Origin: Bradyrhizobium mercantei
GTDB taxonomy: Bacteria > Pseudomonadota > Alphaproteobacteria > Rhizobiales > Xanthobacteraceae
Direction: 5' to 3'
NCBI RefSeq assembly: GCF_001982635.1
Contig: NZ_MKFI01000011.1
Coordinates: 1-64,000, forward strand
DNA: 64,000 nt
Below the pieces are notes generated by a model. The model was not told the origin of the DNA and did not search any database. It saw only the letters and a list, made by a program, of their open reading frames with translations. The position numbers were made by a program, and so were the translations under genes. This document shows, piece after piece, positions 7,960 through 19,418 of this stretch (the stretch's first letter is position 1; every line of letters begins with the position of its first letter).

Positions 7960-8370
7960 CTACCGCTTGCCCATCGCAGCATCGACGCTGATCGGACCCG
8001 GACCCGAGGTCGCGAGGTAGAGGCAGGCGAAGCAGAACAGGATCGCCGCGGTGCCGTTGTTGAGCAGCGGCAGGAACACCGGCTCGGCCGGGTTCTTGAA
8101 CATGTGGCCGAGGAAATAGGCGAACGCCATCTCGCCCGACAGGATGAAGGCGACCAGCCGCGAGAACAGGCCGAGCATCAGCAGCGCACCGAGCACCAGC
8201 TCGAGCCAGCCCGCAGCCTGGATCAACGGCGGGATGTTGGCGAAGTACGCGACCACGGGAAACTTGAAGATCTTGGCGACGCCATACTGAAACAGCAGCA
8301 ATCCGGTGATGAACCGGAACAGGCTCAGCACGGTCGGCTGCCATTTGGAGAACATCTGGTCCATTGTCAT
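7960..8370 (-). CDS. DoxX-family membrane protein
   Basis: 136 residues from the ATG at 8370 (GGGGG ribosome site 4 bases before; ATG at 8364 is 10 bases away and equally possible). There are four hydrophobic segments, roughly FRFITGLLLFQYG, WLELVLGALLMLG, FILSGEMAFAYFLG and AAILFCFACLYLA, matching the DoxX four-helix fold. Members are linked to quinone-dependent and redox-stress functions, but the activity of this one is unknown. It is a single gene, with a 276-base gap to greA. Confidence 0.85.
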   Translation of the reverse strand: MTMDQMFSKWQPTVLSLFRFITGLLLFQYGVAKIFKFPVVAYFANIPPLIQAAGWLELVLGALLMLGLFSRLVAFILSGEMAFAYFLGHMFKNPAEPVFLPLLNNGTAAILFCFACLYLATSGPGPISVDAAMGKR

Positions 8371-8653
8371 TGACCCCCTGTTTGACACACTGGAACGTTG
8401 CACGATGCAGAAACACACGGTGTCCGCCACCGGAGTGTGATGTCAACACCTTGCAGCTGGAATCATTCCTCGCGCGATGGCAGTTGCGAGTGAACGCGGC
8501 AGTGACACGGTGACGCGCAGCGATGCGTGTTGCGACGCAATCATCAGCCCGAAACTTTGTCCCCGACATGATTATACTGCATAAACATGTCACGGCCTGC
8601 CTAGTATGGTGCGCGGAGGCTCACCACTCACATTGCCGTCAAAACGCGGGCAT

Positions 8654-8685
8654 AAAAAAAGCCGCGTGCAAGACGCGGCCTTTTT
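8654..8685. terminator. Bidirectional intrinsic terminator after greA
   Basis: Stem GCCGCGT/ACGCGGC with loop GCAAG, flanked by seven A on the left and five T on the right. It works on either strand and ends the greA transcript on the minus strand. Confidence 0.88.
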
Positions 8686-8706
8686 GCACCAGTCACATCA
8701 AGGTAA

Positions 8707-9183
8707 CTACCGCCACTCGACCTTGGTGATCTCGTAGGCCTTGGCGCCGCCAGGCGCCATCACCTCGACGGTGGTGCCCTTCTTCTTGCCGATTAGCGCG
8801 CGCGCGAGCGGCGAGGTGATGGAGATGCGGCCCTTCTTGGCGTCGGCCTCGACCTCGCCGACGATCTGCCACACCGCCTTCTTCTCGGTGTCCTCGTCGA
8901 TCAGCGTTACGGTCGCGCCGAACTTGATGGTGTCGCCGGACAGTTTCGAAATGTCGATGATGTCGGCGCGCGCGAGCTTGTCCTCGAGCTCCGCGATGCG
9001 GCCCTCGTTGTGCGACTGCTCTTCCTTGGCCGCGTGATACTCGGCGTTCTCCGAGAGGTCGCCGTGCGAACGCGCTTCCGCGATGTGTTCGATGATGCGC
9101 GGACGATCCTCCGACTGGCGTCGCTTCAACTCGTCCGTCAGCGCGGCGTATCCGCCCGCGGTCATCGGAACCTTATCCATCAT
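8707..9183 (-). CDS. greA: Transcription elongation factor GreA
   Basis: 158 residues. It binds the RNA polymerase secondary channel and stimulates cleavage of backtracked RNA. The N-terminal coiled coil (about 10-75) holds the acidic tip (HGDLSENAEYHAAKEEQ, with D and E at the loop), followed by the FKBP-like C-terminal domain (80-158). The length is standard. The second ATG (9180) may be the true start. It sits next to carB on the same strand, a housekeeping neighbourhood, and has its own terminator. Confidence 0.95.
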   Translation of the reverse strand: MMDKVPMTAGGYAALTDELKRRQSEDRPRIIEHIAEARSHGDLSENAEYHAAKEEQSHNEGRIAELEDKLARADIIDISKLSGDTIKFGATVTLIDEDTEKKAVWQIVGEVEADAKKGRISITSPLARALIGKKKGTTVEVMAPGGAKAYEITKVEWR

Positions 9184-9346
9184 CTTCGTCCTTCATCCTG
9201 CGCGCCCGGCGGCCGTGCAGGAATATCCAGTTCAGCTAACGCAGGAATCAGGACGCACGCGCGCCCGGAAGCCCAGTGATATTCGGCCCCGCTAAGGGCC
9301 GTGACAACATCCAATCGCGCGGTGAGTTCCAGCCATTCGGCTAATT

Positions 9347-9377
9347 GACCGCTTCGGGCCTTCAGCCCGGGCAGCGG

Positions 9378-9379
<2 letters not shown>
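9347..9379 (-). terminator. Strong hairpin at the end of carB
   Basis: The stem GACCGCT/AGCGGTC, extended by an inner GGGC/GCCC, overlaps the carB stop codon. On the minus strand it is followed by AATTAG rather than a U-run, so it may protect the 3' end or pause polymerase rather than terminate on its own. Confidence 0.45.
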
Positions 9380-12842
<3,463 letters not shown>

Positions 12843-12870
12843 CAGCTCTCGCGGACTGGAATTTGGGCAC

Positions 12871-12927
12871 AAAAAAAGGGCGCGCTTCCCGCGCGTCCCT
12901 CGAGCCATGCGCTACATTTTGTAGCGC
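12871..12927 (-). terminator. Terminator and competing hairpin in the carB leader
   Basis: Minus strand: an 8-bp hairpin (GCGCTACA/TGTAGCGC, 12909-12927) is followed by a second GC stem (12878-12898) and seven U residues (12877-12871), all 29-85 bases upstream of carB. A terminator within a leader suggests attenuation of carB. A reading frame starting at 12908 through this stem would begin MARGTRGKR, rich in Arg, but has no ribosome site. Confidence 0.6.
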
Positions 12928-13120
12928 CGGAAGCGCGATCCCTCGCGCGCGGGAGGTCTTTAGACCAGTTTCCGCACCCGCGAAACCCCCAAAAACGCCC
13001 AATCAACCGCGATTCTGGGGGAAATCCCTCATTCGATGGATGCCGGGCTTGGGGGCGCTCGGGGGTGGCGGGGAGTGGCCCTGTTGGGGGCCCGGCTTCG
13101 TCCTGCGGGCTACGCCGCGG

Positions 13121-13176
13121 CAGCCTTCGCTACAAGAAGGCTTGCCGAGCCGAAGCTGCGCGAGCAGCGAAGGCTG
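13121..13176 (-). repeat. Inverted repeat following the tRNA
   Basis: CAGCCTTCGCT (13121-13131) and AGCGAAGGCTG (13166-13176) pair across about 34 bases and touch the encoded CCA end of the tRNA. There is no U-run, so this may be a processing hairpin or part of a repeat. Confidence 0.5.
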
Positions 13177-13250
13177 GAGGCCCGGCCTGGATTTGAACCA
13201 GGATAAACAGTGTTGCACCACTGCCGCGTCGAAGCTTCCGCCACCGGGCC
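13175..13250 (-). tRNA. tRNA-Cys (GCA), non-canonical form
   Basis: 76 bases on the minus strand with a perfect 7-bp acceptor stem (GGCCCGG/CCGGGCC), discriminator U73 as in cysteine tRNAs, and an encoded CCA. The T-arm is CCTGG-TTCAAAT-CCAGG and the variable region TTAT. The D-arm has three pairs (GCG/CGC) and a loop AAGCTTCG with no GG pair of bases. The anticodon arm pairs GCAGT/ACTGT with an eight-base loop GGTGCAAC, or six pairs with a six-base loop, and contains UGCAA as expected for anticodon GCA. It may be a working variant, a specialised second tRNA-Cys or a decaying copy. The paired arms being intact argues against decay. Confidence 0.7.
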
Positions 13251-13327
13251 GAGCGGATCATTGCTGATTATTTCAGTGCCTGCTACGTTTACTTTTGGTT
13301 AACCCTAATTTTTTCTGCAACCTGTGA

Positions 13328-14017
13328 TCAGTGGTGCGCCACGAATGTCATTCGCCACGGATTGTGCCCGATGTTGCGCGGCGCCCGCGAGGCGCTGAAC
13401 CCCGCGGCAGCGAACTTTGCGATCATCTCGTCCTCGCGGTAGCGCTGCAGCCCGATCCTGGTGCGCAGCTGCCGGTAGTCCGACAGCGCCGTTGAGGCGA
13501 GCCCGACCAGCGCATCGCGCAGGAAGCCGTGGGTCGCCGCAAAGCGCAGCAGTGCGATGACGTCCCTGGCCATGCCGACCTCAGGCCGCAGGATATCGCC
13601 GAGCACGAAACGGCCGGAGGGTTTCAGCAGGCGGTGGATCACATCGAACGCCGAGTCGAGCTCCTGCGGCGTCATGTATTGCGCCACCGAGTTCATCACC
13701 ACGAGGTCGATCGAGTCCGCCTGCATGTTCTTCAGTTCATCGAGCGAGCGGACGCGGATCCTGGTGTCGGACGCAAAGCGCGCGACCAGGCGGCCGCGCA
13801 CGCCGGGCGCCGGCTCCGCCAGATAGAGCTGGGCGCAGGCATTGGCGACCTTCACCGCCGACAGCGCCTCGCCGCAGGCATAATCCAGCACCACGGCGTC
13901 GGGCGAGGGGATGTATCCGATGATGTCGTTGGCGATGACCTGGAAATGCAGGTCGCGGTGCAGCTTGCTCGCATAGATCGTATGCGTGGAATCGTAATAA
14001 TCGATCCATTCATCCAT
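13328..14017 (-). CDS. Class I SAM-dependent methyltransferase
   Basis: 229 residues from the ATG at 14017 (MDEWIDYYDS); the longer frame upstream lies over the dps promoter and looks non-coding. The Rossmann SAM motif is VVLDYACGEALSA (motif I, with YACGEA in place of GxGxG), followed by LYLAEPAP (acidic motif II) and DLVVMNSVAQYMT. This is the pattern of the UbiE/Methyltransf_11 group. The substrate is unknown. It is divergent from dps with the EcfG-type promoter between them, facing dps. Confidence 0.85.
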   Translation of the reverse strand: MDEWIDYYDSTHTIYASKLHRDLHFQVIANDIIGYIPSPDAVVLDYACGEALSAVKVANACAQLYLAEPAPGVRGRLVARFASDTRIRVRSLDELKNMQADSIDLVVMNSVAQYMTPQELDSAFDVIHRLLKPSGRFVLGDILRPEVGMARDVIALLRFAATHGFLRDALVGLASTALSDYRQLRTRIGLQRYREDEMIAKFAAAGFSASRAPRNIGHNPWRMTFVAHH

Positions 14018-14055
14018 CGCGTTTTGTATCCGGCAGAACGGGTTCCTGACTTCCA

Positions 14056-14080
14056 GGAACAGGTGGGCTGATGATGCGTT
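14056..14080 (+). promoter_or_regulatory. EcfG-type (general stress sigma) promoter of dps
   Basis: GGAAC at 14056-14060, exactly 16 bases, then CGTT at 14077-14080. This matches the alphaproteobacterial EcfG consensus (GGAAC-N16/17-CGTT). The predicted start is near 14087, giving a 5' leader of about 57 bases before the dps GTG. Confidence 0.75.
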
Positions 14081-14143
14081 AGCGGTCCGGCGGCCAATGT
14101 TCAATGCGCCGAAATACGGGGGTTCCTAACAGGAAGGTTTACC

Positions 14144-14686
14144 GTGAGCAAAGCCAAGATTGACGCCAACAGGACGGACAAGATCTCGCCCGATCTCGAC
14201 ACGCCGAGCGACCTGCCGCAGGCTGCGGTGGATACGATCTCGACCTCGCTCAACACGCTTCTGGCAGACGCCTTTGCGCTCTACCTGAAGACCAAGAATT
14301 TTCACTGGCACGTCAGCGGCCGGCATTTCCATGATTACCATCTGTTGTTGGACGAGCAGTCGGACGCGATCTTTGCGACCACCGACCAGCTTGCCGAGCG
14401 GGTGCGCAAGCTCGGCGGCGCGACGCTGCGGTCGATCGGCGACATCGCCAAGCATCAAACCATCAAGGACAATGACGAGGGCTATGTCCCGCCGCGCGAA
14501 ATGCTGCGCGAGCTGATGGAGGACAACAAGCACATGGCGGCTGCGATGCGCAAGGCGCACAAGCTCGCCGACGACCACGAGGATTCCGGCACCGCCGGCC
14601 TGCTCGAAACCTTCATCGACGAAACCGAGCGCCGCACCTGGTTCCTGTTCGAGGCCAGTCGCCAGGAAGGCAGCAACGCGGCCTGA
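14144..14686 (+). CDS. dps: Dps ferritin-like DNA-protecting protein
   Basis: 180 residues from a GTG start with AGGAAGG upstream. Dps forms dodecameric shells that oxidise and store iron using peroxide and coat DNA in stationary phase. The ferroxidase ligands are visible as KNFHWHVSGRHFHDYHLLLDEQSD (His in helix A and the Asp/Glu set). The N-terminal 25 residues are charged (KAKIDANRTDK), the type of tail that can bind DNA. An EcfG-type promoter lies upstream, fitting induction by the general stress response. Confidence 0.92.
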   Translation: MSKAKIDANRTDKISPDLDTPSDLPQAAVDTISTSLNTLLADAFALYLKTKNFHWHVSGRHFHDYHLLLDEQSDAIFATTDQLAERVRKLGGATLRSIGDIAKHQTIKDNDEGYVPPREMLRELMEDNKHMAAAMRKAHKLADDHEDSGTAGLLETFIDETERRTWFLFEASRQEGSNAA

Positions 14687-14690
14687 TATT

Positions 14691-14836
14691 CACCCTTTCC
14701 CCTTGTGGGAAAGGGTGGCGCAATCGAGCGGAGCGAGATGAAGCCGGGTGAGGGGTCTCTATCCGCGGAGATAGACCCCTCATCCGGCTCGCATCTGTCG
14801 ATGCGAGCCATCTTCTCCCACAAGGGGAGAAGGGAA
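14691..14836. repeat. Intergenic palindromic repeat, CCCTTTCCCCTTGTGGGAAAG type
   Basis: Begins CACCCTTTCCCCTTGTGGG and ends CCCACAAGGGGAGAAGGG, with internal inverted repeats (GAGGGGTCT...AGACCCCTC). Related to 3541-3728 and 54593-54807. It separates the convergent dps and cupin genes. Confidence 0.75.
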
Positions 14837-14879
14837 GGGGCGCCGGGGCACGAGCCAACTCCTGGCGCTACTCCAATCC

Positions 14880-15401
14880 CTACCGCTTCCACAGCCGCAC
14901 CAGCGGCCCGCCCTTGCCCAGCACCGGATCGGTCGCGGGGATCGCCACCAGCGGGATCGTCTTCAGCGCCCGCGCGTGGTTCTCCGGCGTCGGCCGTTGC
15001 AGGTCCATCGGCGGGCCCGGCGGATAGGCGCCGACCACGCTGAAATCGCCGCTCGCCGACAGGCATTGATGCCCGGTGCCGGCCGGCAGGATCGCGACGT
15101 CGCCGGCTGCGATCTCGAGCGCACGCCCATGCTCGCCGCCGAACTGCACGCGCGCGCTGCCGCGGGCGACGCCCAGCACCTCGTGCACGGTGGCGTGGTA
15201 ATGCGCGAAGTCGTAGACGCCGTTGCGCCACATCGCGCCCCAGCCGTTCTTGCCGAACAGCTGCTCGATCGTCGCCTCGGGATTGCTGCCGACGTCGACC
15301 ACGGCCTTGTAGACCAGGAACGGCATCGGATTGTTCGGCACCAGACCGTCGTCCTGAAAGACGAGGGCCTGGGGTTCGGCATCGGTGCTGACGACCGGCA
15401 T
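14880..15401 (-). CDS. Cupin-domain protein
   Basis: 173 residues with a single small beta-barrel: motif 1 is HYHATVHEVLGVARGSARVQ (metal ligands His, His, Glu) and motif 2 is LPAGTGHQCL with the second His. Single-domain cupins include dioxygenases, isomerases and binding proteins, so the reaction is not predictable here. The proline-rich tail (YPPGPPMDLQRPTPENH) is typical of a cupin family common in Bradyrhizobium. Next upstream on the same strand is an enolase-superfamily gene, with a 72-base gap, so the two may be co-transcribed. Confidence 0.82.
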   Translation of the reverse strand: MPVVSTDAEPQALVFQDDGLVPNNPMPFLVYKAVVDVGSNPEATIEQLFGKNGWGAMWRNGVYDFAHYHATVHEVLGVARGSARVQFGGEHGRALEIAAGDVAILPAGTGHQCLSASGDFSVVGAYPPGPPMDLQRPTPENHARALKTIPLVAIPATDPVLGKGGPLVRLWKR

Positions 15402-15473
15402 GGTGGCGCTCCAGCGTCGTGAGGGGCCGTGATGTCAGGATAGATCAAACCATCGATCCGGAAACCGTTCCCG

Positions 15474-16574
15474 CTAGATCTTGAACTTCAAGACGTCGTC
15501 CTTGAATTTGAGCCCGTGCCCCGGCCGCTCCGGCGCGGTGATCATGCCGTTGGCGATCTCTGGCGGGTCGACCCAGAGGTCGTCGATCAGGGCCATGTTC
15601 TCGCACCAGATGCCATTCGGGATCGAGGCCAAAAGGTGCACATTGAGCTCGGGAAACAGGTGCGGCGCGATGGTGATGCCGAACGTGTCTGCGAGTGCTG
15701 CGATCTTGCGCAAATCGGTCATGCCGCCGCGCATCGGGTCGGGTTGCAGGATCGGCAGGCAGGGATTGAGGAAGAACGGCCGCAGATCGTAGCGCGTGAA
15801 ATGCGTCTCGCCGCCGACGACGCGCATGTCGAGCGCGGCCGCGATGCGCTGGTAGCCGGCGAAATCATCGGCCGGTACCGGCTCCTCGAGCCAGTAGATG
15901 CCGTACTTCTCGAACTTGCGTCCCATCTCGATCGCGACATCGGCGCTCCAGCCCATGTTGACGTCGATCATGATGTCGATGTCCGGCCCGAGCGCCTCGC
16001 GCATGCGGCGCACGTTGTCGAGGTCCTGCGCCGGCGTATGGACATGCGCGACCTGCATCTTGATCGCCTTGTAGCCCTGTTTGACGAAATGCAGCGCCTT
16101 CTCGATCATTCCGTCGCCGCCGGCGCCGCGGAAGCAGCCGGAGCCATAGACCGGGATTTCCGAGCGATAGTGCCCCCACAGCCGATGCAGCGGCAGGCCG
16201 GCGCGCTTTCCCACCGCGTCCCACAGCGCGATGTCGAGCGCCGACATCGCCATCGCGGCGATGCCGCCGCGGCCATAGGTCATCGTCGCGGTCCAGAGAT
16301 CGCGCCAGATCGCCTCGATCGCGGTGGCGTCCTTGCCGATGACGCGCGGAATGATGCACTCGTCGAGACAGGCCGCGATCGACTGCATCCCCGGGCGGAA
16401 CACGAACAGATAGCCCATGCCGGTGATGCCGCCTGCGGTCTCGACGTCGCAGATCAGGATGTCGCGCGTGGCGCCCAGTGCTGCGCCTTTCAGCCAGGGA
16501 TCGTCGGCCCAGGGCAGTCGCAGCATCGTCACGCGGATGTCGCGGATGGTCATGTCTGAATGGGCTGACGTCAT
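15474..16574 (-). CDS. Mandelate racemase/muconate lactonising enzyme family protein
   Basis: 366 residues from the ATG at 16574, which has GAGGAAA six bases upstream. Enolase superfamily: N-terminal capping domain (about 1-125), then the barrel with the catalytic base in AIKMQ (Lys172), metal ligands Asp204 (MIDVN), Glu230 or 231 (WLEEP) and Glu256 (GGETH), and His near APHLFPE. The fold abstracts a proton alpha to a carboxylate; sugar-acid dehydratases, racemases and lactonising enzymes share it. The substrate is not predictable. It may be co-transcribed with the downstream cupin gene, which could act on its product. Confidence 0.88.
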   Translation of the reverse strand: MTSAHSDMTIRDIRVTMLRLPWADDPWLKGAALGATRDILICDVETAGGITGMGYLFVFRPGMQSIAACLDECIIPRVIGKDATAIEAIWRDLWTATMTYGRGGIAAMAMSALDIALWDAVGKRAGLPLHRLWGHYRSEIPVYGSGCFRGAGGDGMIEKALHFVKQGYKAIKMQVAHVHTPAQDLDNVRRMREALGPDIDIMIDVNMGWSADVAIEMGRKFEKYGIYWLEEPVPADDFAGYQRIAAALDMRVVGGETHFTRYDLRPFFLNPCLPILQPDPMRGGMTDLRKIAALADTFGITIAPHLFPELNVHLLASIPNGIWCENMALIDDLWVDPPEIANGMITAPERPGHGLKFKDDVLKFKI

Positions 16575-16703
16575 CGGGCGTTTCCTCAATTCCGGGCCGG
16601 ATCATGTTTGCCTGATCTCGGACAGGGGAAACTCAATCACAGAGCGCGGGCGACGATCCAGCGCGCTTCGTCATGCCTCCAATGCGCGAAGACGTGATTG
16701 CCT

Positions 16704-17201
16704 TCAGGAATTCCTAGGCAGCTCGAACACCAGGCAGGTGGTGGTGGCATGCGCGACGAGCTTGCCCTTGCCGTCGGTGATGCGTGCCTCGGCGGTCGCA
16801 ACCCGGCGGCCGGCGTTGAGGACCTGGCCCTCGGTGCGGATCGTGCCGGTGTCCTGGCTCATGCCGCGGACGAAGGAGATCTTGAACTCCAGCGTCGTGT
16901 AGCCAAAACCCTTCGGTAGCGTGGTCTGCACCGCTAGCCCCATCGCGGAGTCCAAGAGGATCGCGGCGTAGCCGCCATGCACCGAGCCGATCGGGTTGTA
17001 ATGGCGCAGGCCGGGGACGCTGTGGATCACCACATGGCCGGTCTCGGCGGTGCAGTCGAACGGCTCGACCGTCTCCATGATCGGCGGCTCCGGCAGGGTG
17101 CGGGCGAAGATGCCGCGCACGAAATCGAGCCCCGGCATCGACGCCATCACCTCCAGCGAGGAGACGCCGTAGGTGGGTTGTGGGGCGGCGCTGTCGGTCA
17201 T
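16704..17201 (-). CDS. PaaI-type hot-dog fold thioesterase
   Basis: 165 residues from the ATG at 17201. Upstream codons in the same frame are simply the repeat element at 17213-17296, so this start is secure. The hot-dog signature is IGSVHGGYAAILLDSAMGLA, with the Gly-Gly turn and the catalytic Asp region. The family hydrolyses acyl- or hydroxyphenylacetyl-CoA thioesters. It lies between carA and the enolase-superfamily gene on the same strand, with gaps of about 100 bases on each side. Confidence 0.85.
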   Translation of the reverse strand: MTDSAAPQPTYGVSSLEVMASMPGLDFVRGIFARTLPEPPIMETVEPFDCTAETGHVVIHSVPGLRHYNPIGSVHGGYAAILLDSAMGLAVQTTLPKGFGYTTLEFKISFVRGMSQDTGTIRTEGQVLNAGRRVATAEARITDGKGKLVAHATTTCLVFELPRNS

Positions 17202-17212
17202 TGGAAAATCTC

Positions 17213-17296
17213 CGTCATTGCGAGCGGAGCGAAGCAATCCATCGCTCCATGCGAGGATAGATGGATTGCTTCGTCGCTGCGCTCCTCGCAATGACG
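17213..17296. repeat. Intergenic palindromic repeat, CGTCATTGCGAGCGGAGCGAAG type
   Basis: 84 bases that read CGTCATTGCGAGC...AGCAATCCATCG and return as ATGGATTGCTTCG...CGCAATGACGG. Close copy of 7852-7937. It occupies the whole gap between carA and the thioesterase gene. Confidence 0.87.
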
Positions 17297-17304
17297 GATG
17301 TTGT

Positions 17305-18498
17305 TTAGGCGGCCTGCTTCTTCTTCCGCATCAGGTCGGCAAAGCGCTGGAACAGGTAGTGCGAGTCGCGCGGGCCGGGCGAGGCTTCGGGGTGATATTG
17401 CACCGAGAACACCGGCTTGCCCTCGAGCGCGATGCCGCAATTGGAGCCGTCGAACAGCGAGATATGGGTCTGGGTCGCGCCTTTGGGCAGCGTCGCCTGG
17501 TCCACCGCAAAGCCGTGGTTCATCGAGGTGATCTCGACCTTGCCGGTGGTCTCGTCCTTGACCGGATGGTTGGCGCCGTGGTGGCCCTGATGCATCTTCA
17601 TGGTCTTGGCGCCGACGGCGAGGCCGAGCATCTGATGGCCGAGGCAGATGCCGAAGGTCGGCGTCCCCGAGGCGATCACCTGCTGGATGACGGGCACGGC
17701 ATATTTGCCGGTCGCGGCGGGATCGCCGGGGCCGTTCGACAGGAACACGCCGTCCGGCTTCATCGCCAGGATGTCCTCGGCCGCGGTCGTTGCCGGCACC
17801 ACGGTCACCTTGGCGCCGACGCCGGCGAGCAGGCGCAGAATGTTGCGCTTGATGCCGTAGTCGATCGCGACCACGTTGAATTCCGGCGCGGTCTGCTGGC
17901 CAAAACCCTTGCCCCACACCCAGGGCGTCTCATCCCAGGTGAAGCGCTGGCCGGAGGTGACCATCGGCACCAAATCCATGCCCTCGAGGCCGGGCCATTC
18001 CCGGGCCTCTTCCTTCAGGCCGTGCAGGTCGAACTCGCCGGTCTTCGAATGCGCGATCACCGCATTGGGCATGCCCTTGGAGCGGATCAGCGCGGTCAGT
18101 GCGCGGGTGTCGATGCCGGAGAGGCCGATGATGCCGCGCGCCTTCAACCACTGGTCGAGATGGCGGGTGGCGCGATAGTTCGAGGGATCCGTGATCGCCG
18201 AGCGCAGGATCACGCCGCGCGCGCCGGGCGTCGCGGCCATGTTCACCGTCTCGATGTCTTCCTCGTTGGTACCGACATTGCCGATATGCGGGAAGGTGAA
18301 GGTGATGATCTGGCCGGCATAGGACGGATCGGTGAGGATCTCCTCATAGCCGGTCATCGCGGTGTTGAAGCAGACCTCGCCGACGGCGTGGCCTTCCGCG
18401 CCGAGACCGAAGCCTTCCAGCACGGTACCATCGGCGAGCACAAGGAGCGCGGTCGGTTTGTGGTCCGGCCAGGCGGGAGCGTTTTCGGGGGTTGTCAT
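17305..18498 (-). CDS. carA: Carbamoyl-phosphate synthase small subunit (glutamine amidotransferase)
   Basis: 397 residues from the ATG at 18498 (MTTPENAP). It releases ammonia from glutamine for CarB. The N-terminal CPS-small domain (about 15-150) is followed by a class I amidotransferase domain with nucleophile Cys285 (GICLGHQ) and the His-Glu pair in QYHPEASPG. The length is typical of the alphaproteobacterial protein. carB lies downstream on the same strand about 4.5 kb away, so the two are not one tight operon here. A small esterase gene is divergent. Confidence 0.95.
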   Translation of the reverse strand: MTTPENAPAWPDHKPTALLVLADGTVLEGFGLGAEGHAVGEVCFNTAMTGYEEILTDPSYAGQIITFTFPHIGNVGTNEEDIETVNMAATPGARGVILRSAITDPSNYRATRHLDQWLKARGIIGLSGIDTRALTALIRSKGMPNAVIAHSKTGEFDLHGLKEEAREWPGLEGMDLVPMVTSGQRFTWDETPWVWGKGFGQQTAPEFNVVAIDYGIKRNILRLLAGVGAKVTVVPATTAAEDILAMKPDGVFLSNGPGDPAATGKYAVPVIQQVIASGTPTFGICLGHQMLGLAVGAKTMKMHQGHHGANHPVKDETTGKVEITSMNHGFAVDQATLPKGATQTHISLFDGSNCGIALEGKPVFSVQYHPEASPGPRDSHYLFQRFADLMRKKKQAA

Positions 18499-18658
18499 GA
18501 GCCCTTTAAATAGTCGCCGCACCCTGCGGCGTCAAAGTGAAAGGGCACGGATTCACACGGCAATCCCGTCCGATTTGACAGGCCAGAACGGCCTTTTAAT
18601 CTAAAGTTCCTCGAAGCGGCCGTTTGCTTGCCGAAAATGACCCGGTCCGGAGCCTCCC

Positions 18659-19360
18659 ATGGACAACACGATGCCGATCCTGCTCGTCCCGGGCCTCATC
18701 TGCTCGCCGCGGATCTTCGCCCCGGTCATCCCGGCGCTGTGGCGGCTCGGGCCGGTCACGATCGCCAACCATGTCCGGGACGACAATATGGGGGCGATCG
18801 CCCGCCGGATCCTGGCCGAGGCGCCGCCGCGCTTTGCCCTCGCCGGACATTCGATGGGCGGTTACATCGCCTTCGAGATCATGCGGCAGGCGCCGGAGCG
18901 CGTGGCGAAGCTGGCGCTGATGAATACGCAGGCGAGGGCGGACACTCCGGAGGCGACCGCGCGCCGCCGCGGCATGATGGAGCGTGCCAAAAGCGGTCAA
19001 TATCGCAGCGTGGTCGACGAACTGTTTCCCGGCTTCGTGCATCCGTCGCGGCAGGGCGACGCGAGCCTGCGCCAGATTGTTGATGATATGAGCGAGGACG
19101 TGGGCGCCGAGGCTTTCATCCGCCAGCAGAACGCGGTGCTCAGCCGGCCGGATTCGCGGCCGAGCATGGCTTGGATCAAGTGCCCGACCTTGGTGCTGAC
19201 GTCGGATACCGACAACACCGTTCCGAATTCATTGTCGGACGAGATGGCCAACGGCATTCCGGGCGCCAAGCTCGTGGTGCTCGCCGATTGCGGTCACCTG
19301 CCGCAGCTGGAGCAGCCGCAGGCCTGCGCCGATGCGCTGGTTGAGTGGCTGAGGAACTAG
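18659..19360 (+). CDS. Alpha/beta hydrolase
   Basis: 233 residues. The nucleophile elbow is GHSMGG (Ser at residue 64), the acid is likely Asp in LTSDTDNTV, and the His is in CGHLPQLEQP near the C-terminus. The oxyanion-hole region is the N-terminal LLVPGLICS. This is the pattern of esterase/lipase-type hydrolases of unknown substrate. There is no signal peptide, so it is cytoplasmic. It is divergent from carA, with a 160-base gap. Confidence 0.87.
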   Translation: MDNTMPILLVPGLICSPRIFAPVIPALWRLGPVTIANHVRDDNMGAIARRILAEAPPRFALAGHSMGGYIAFEIMRQAPERVAKLALMNTQARADTPEATARRRGMMERAKSGQYRSVVDELFPGFVHPSRQGDASLRQIVDDMSEDVGAEAFIRQQNAVLSRPDSRPSMAWIKCPTLVLTSDTDNTVPNSLSDEMANGIPGAKLVVLADCGHLPQLEQPQACADALVEWLRN

Positions 19361-19418
19361 GTTGTCCTGTTGGTGCAAACTGCCTACATGAAGGGATTAC
19401 CGGCTTAAGGATACCAGG

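Noticed and set aside
17202..17291. N-terminal extension of the thioesterase gene
   Set aside because: It is the translation of the repeat at 17213-17296 and not part of the protein.
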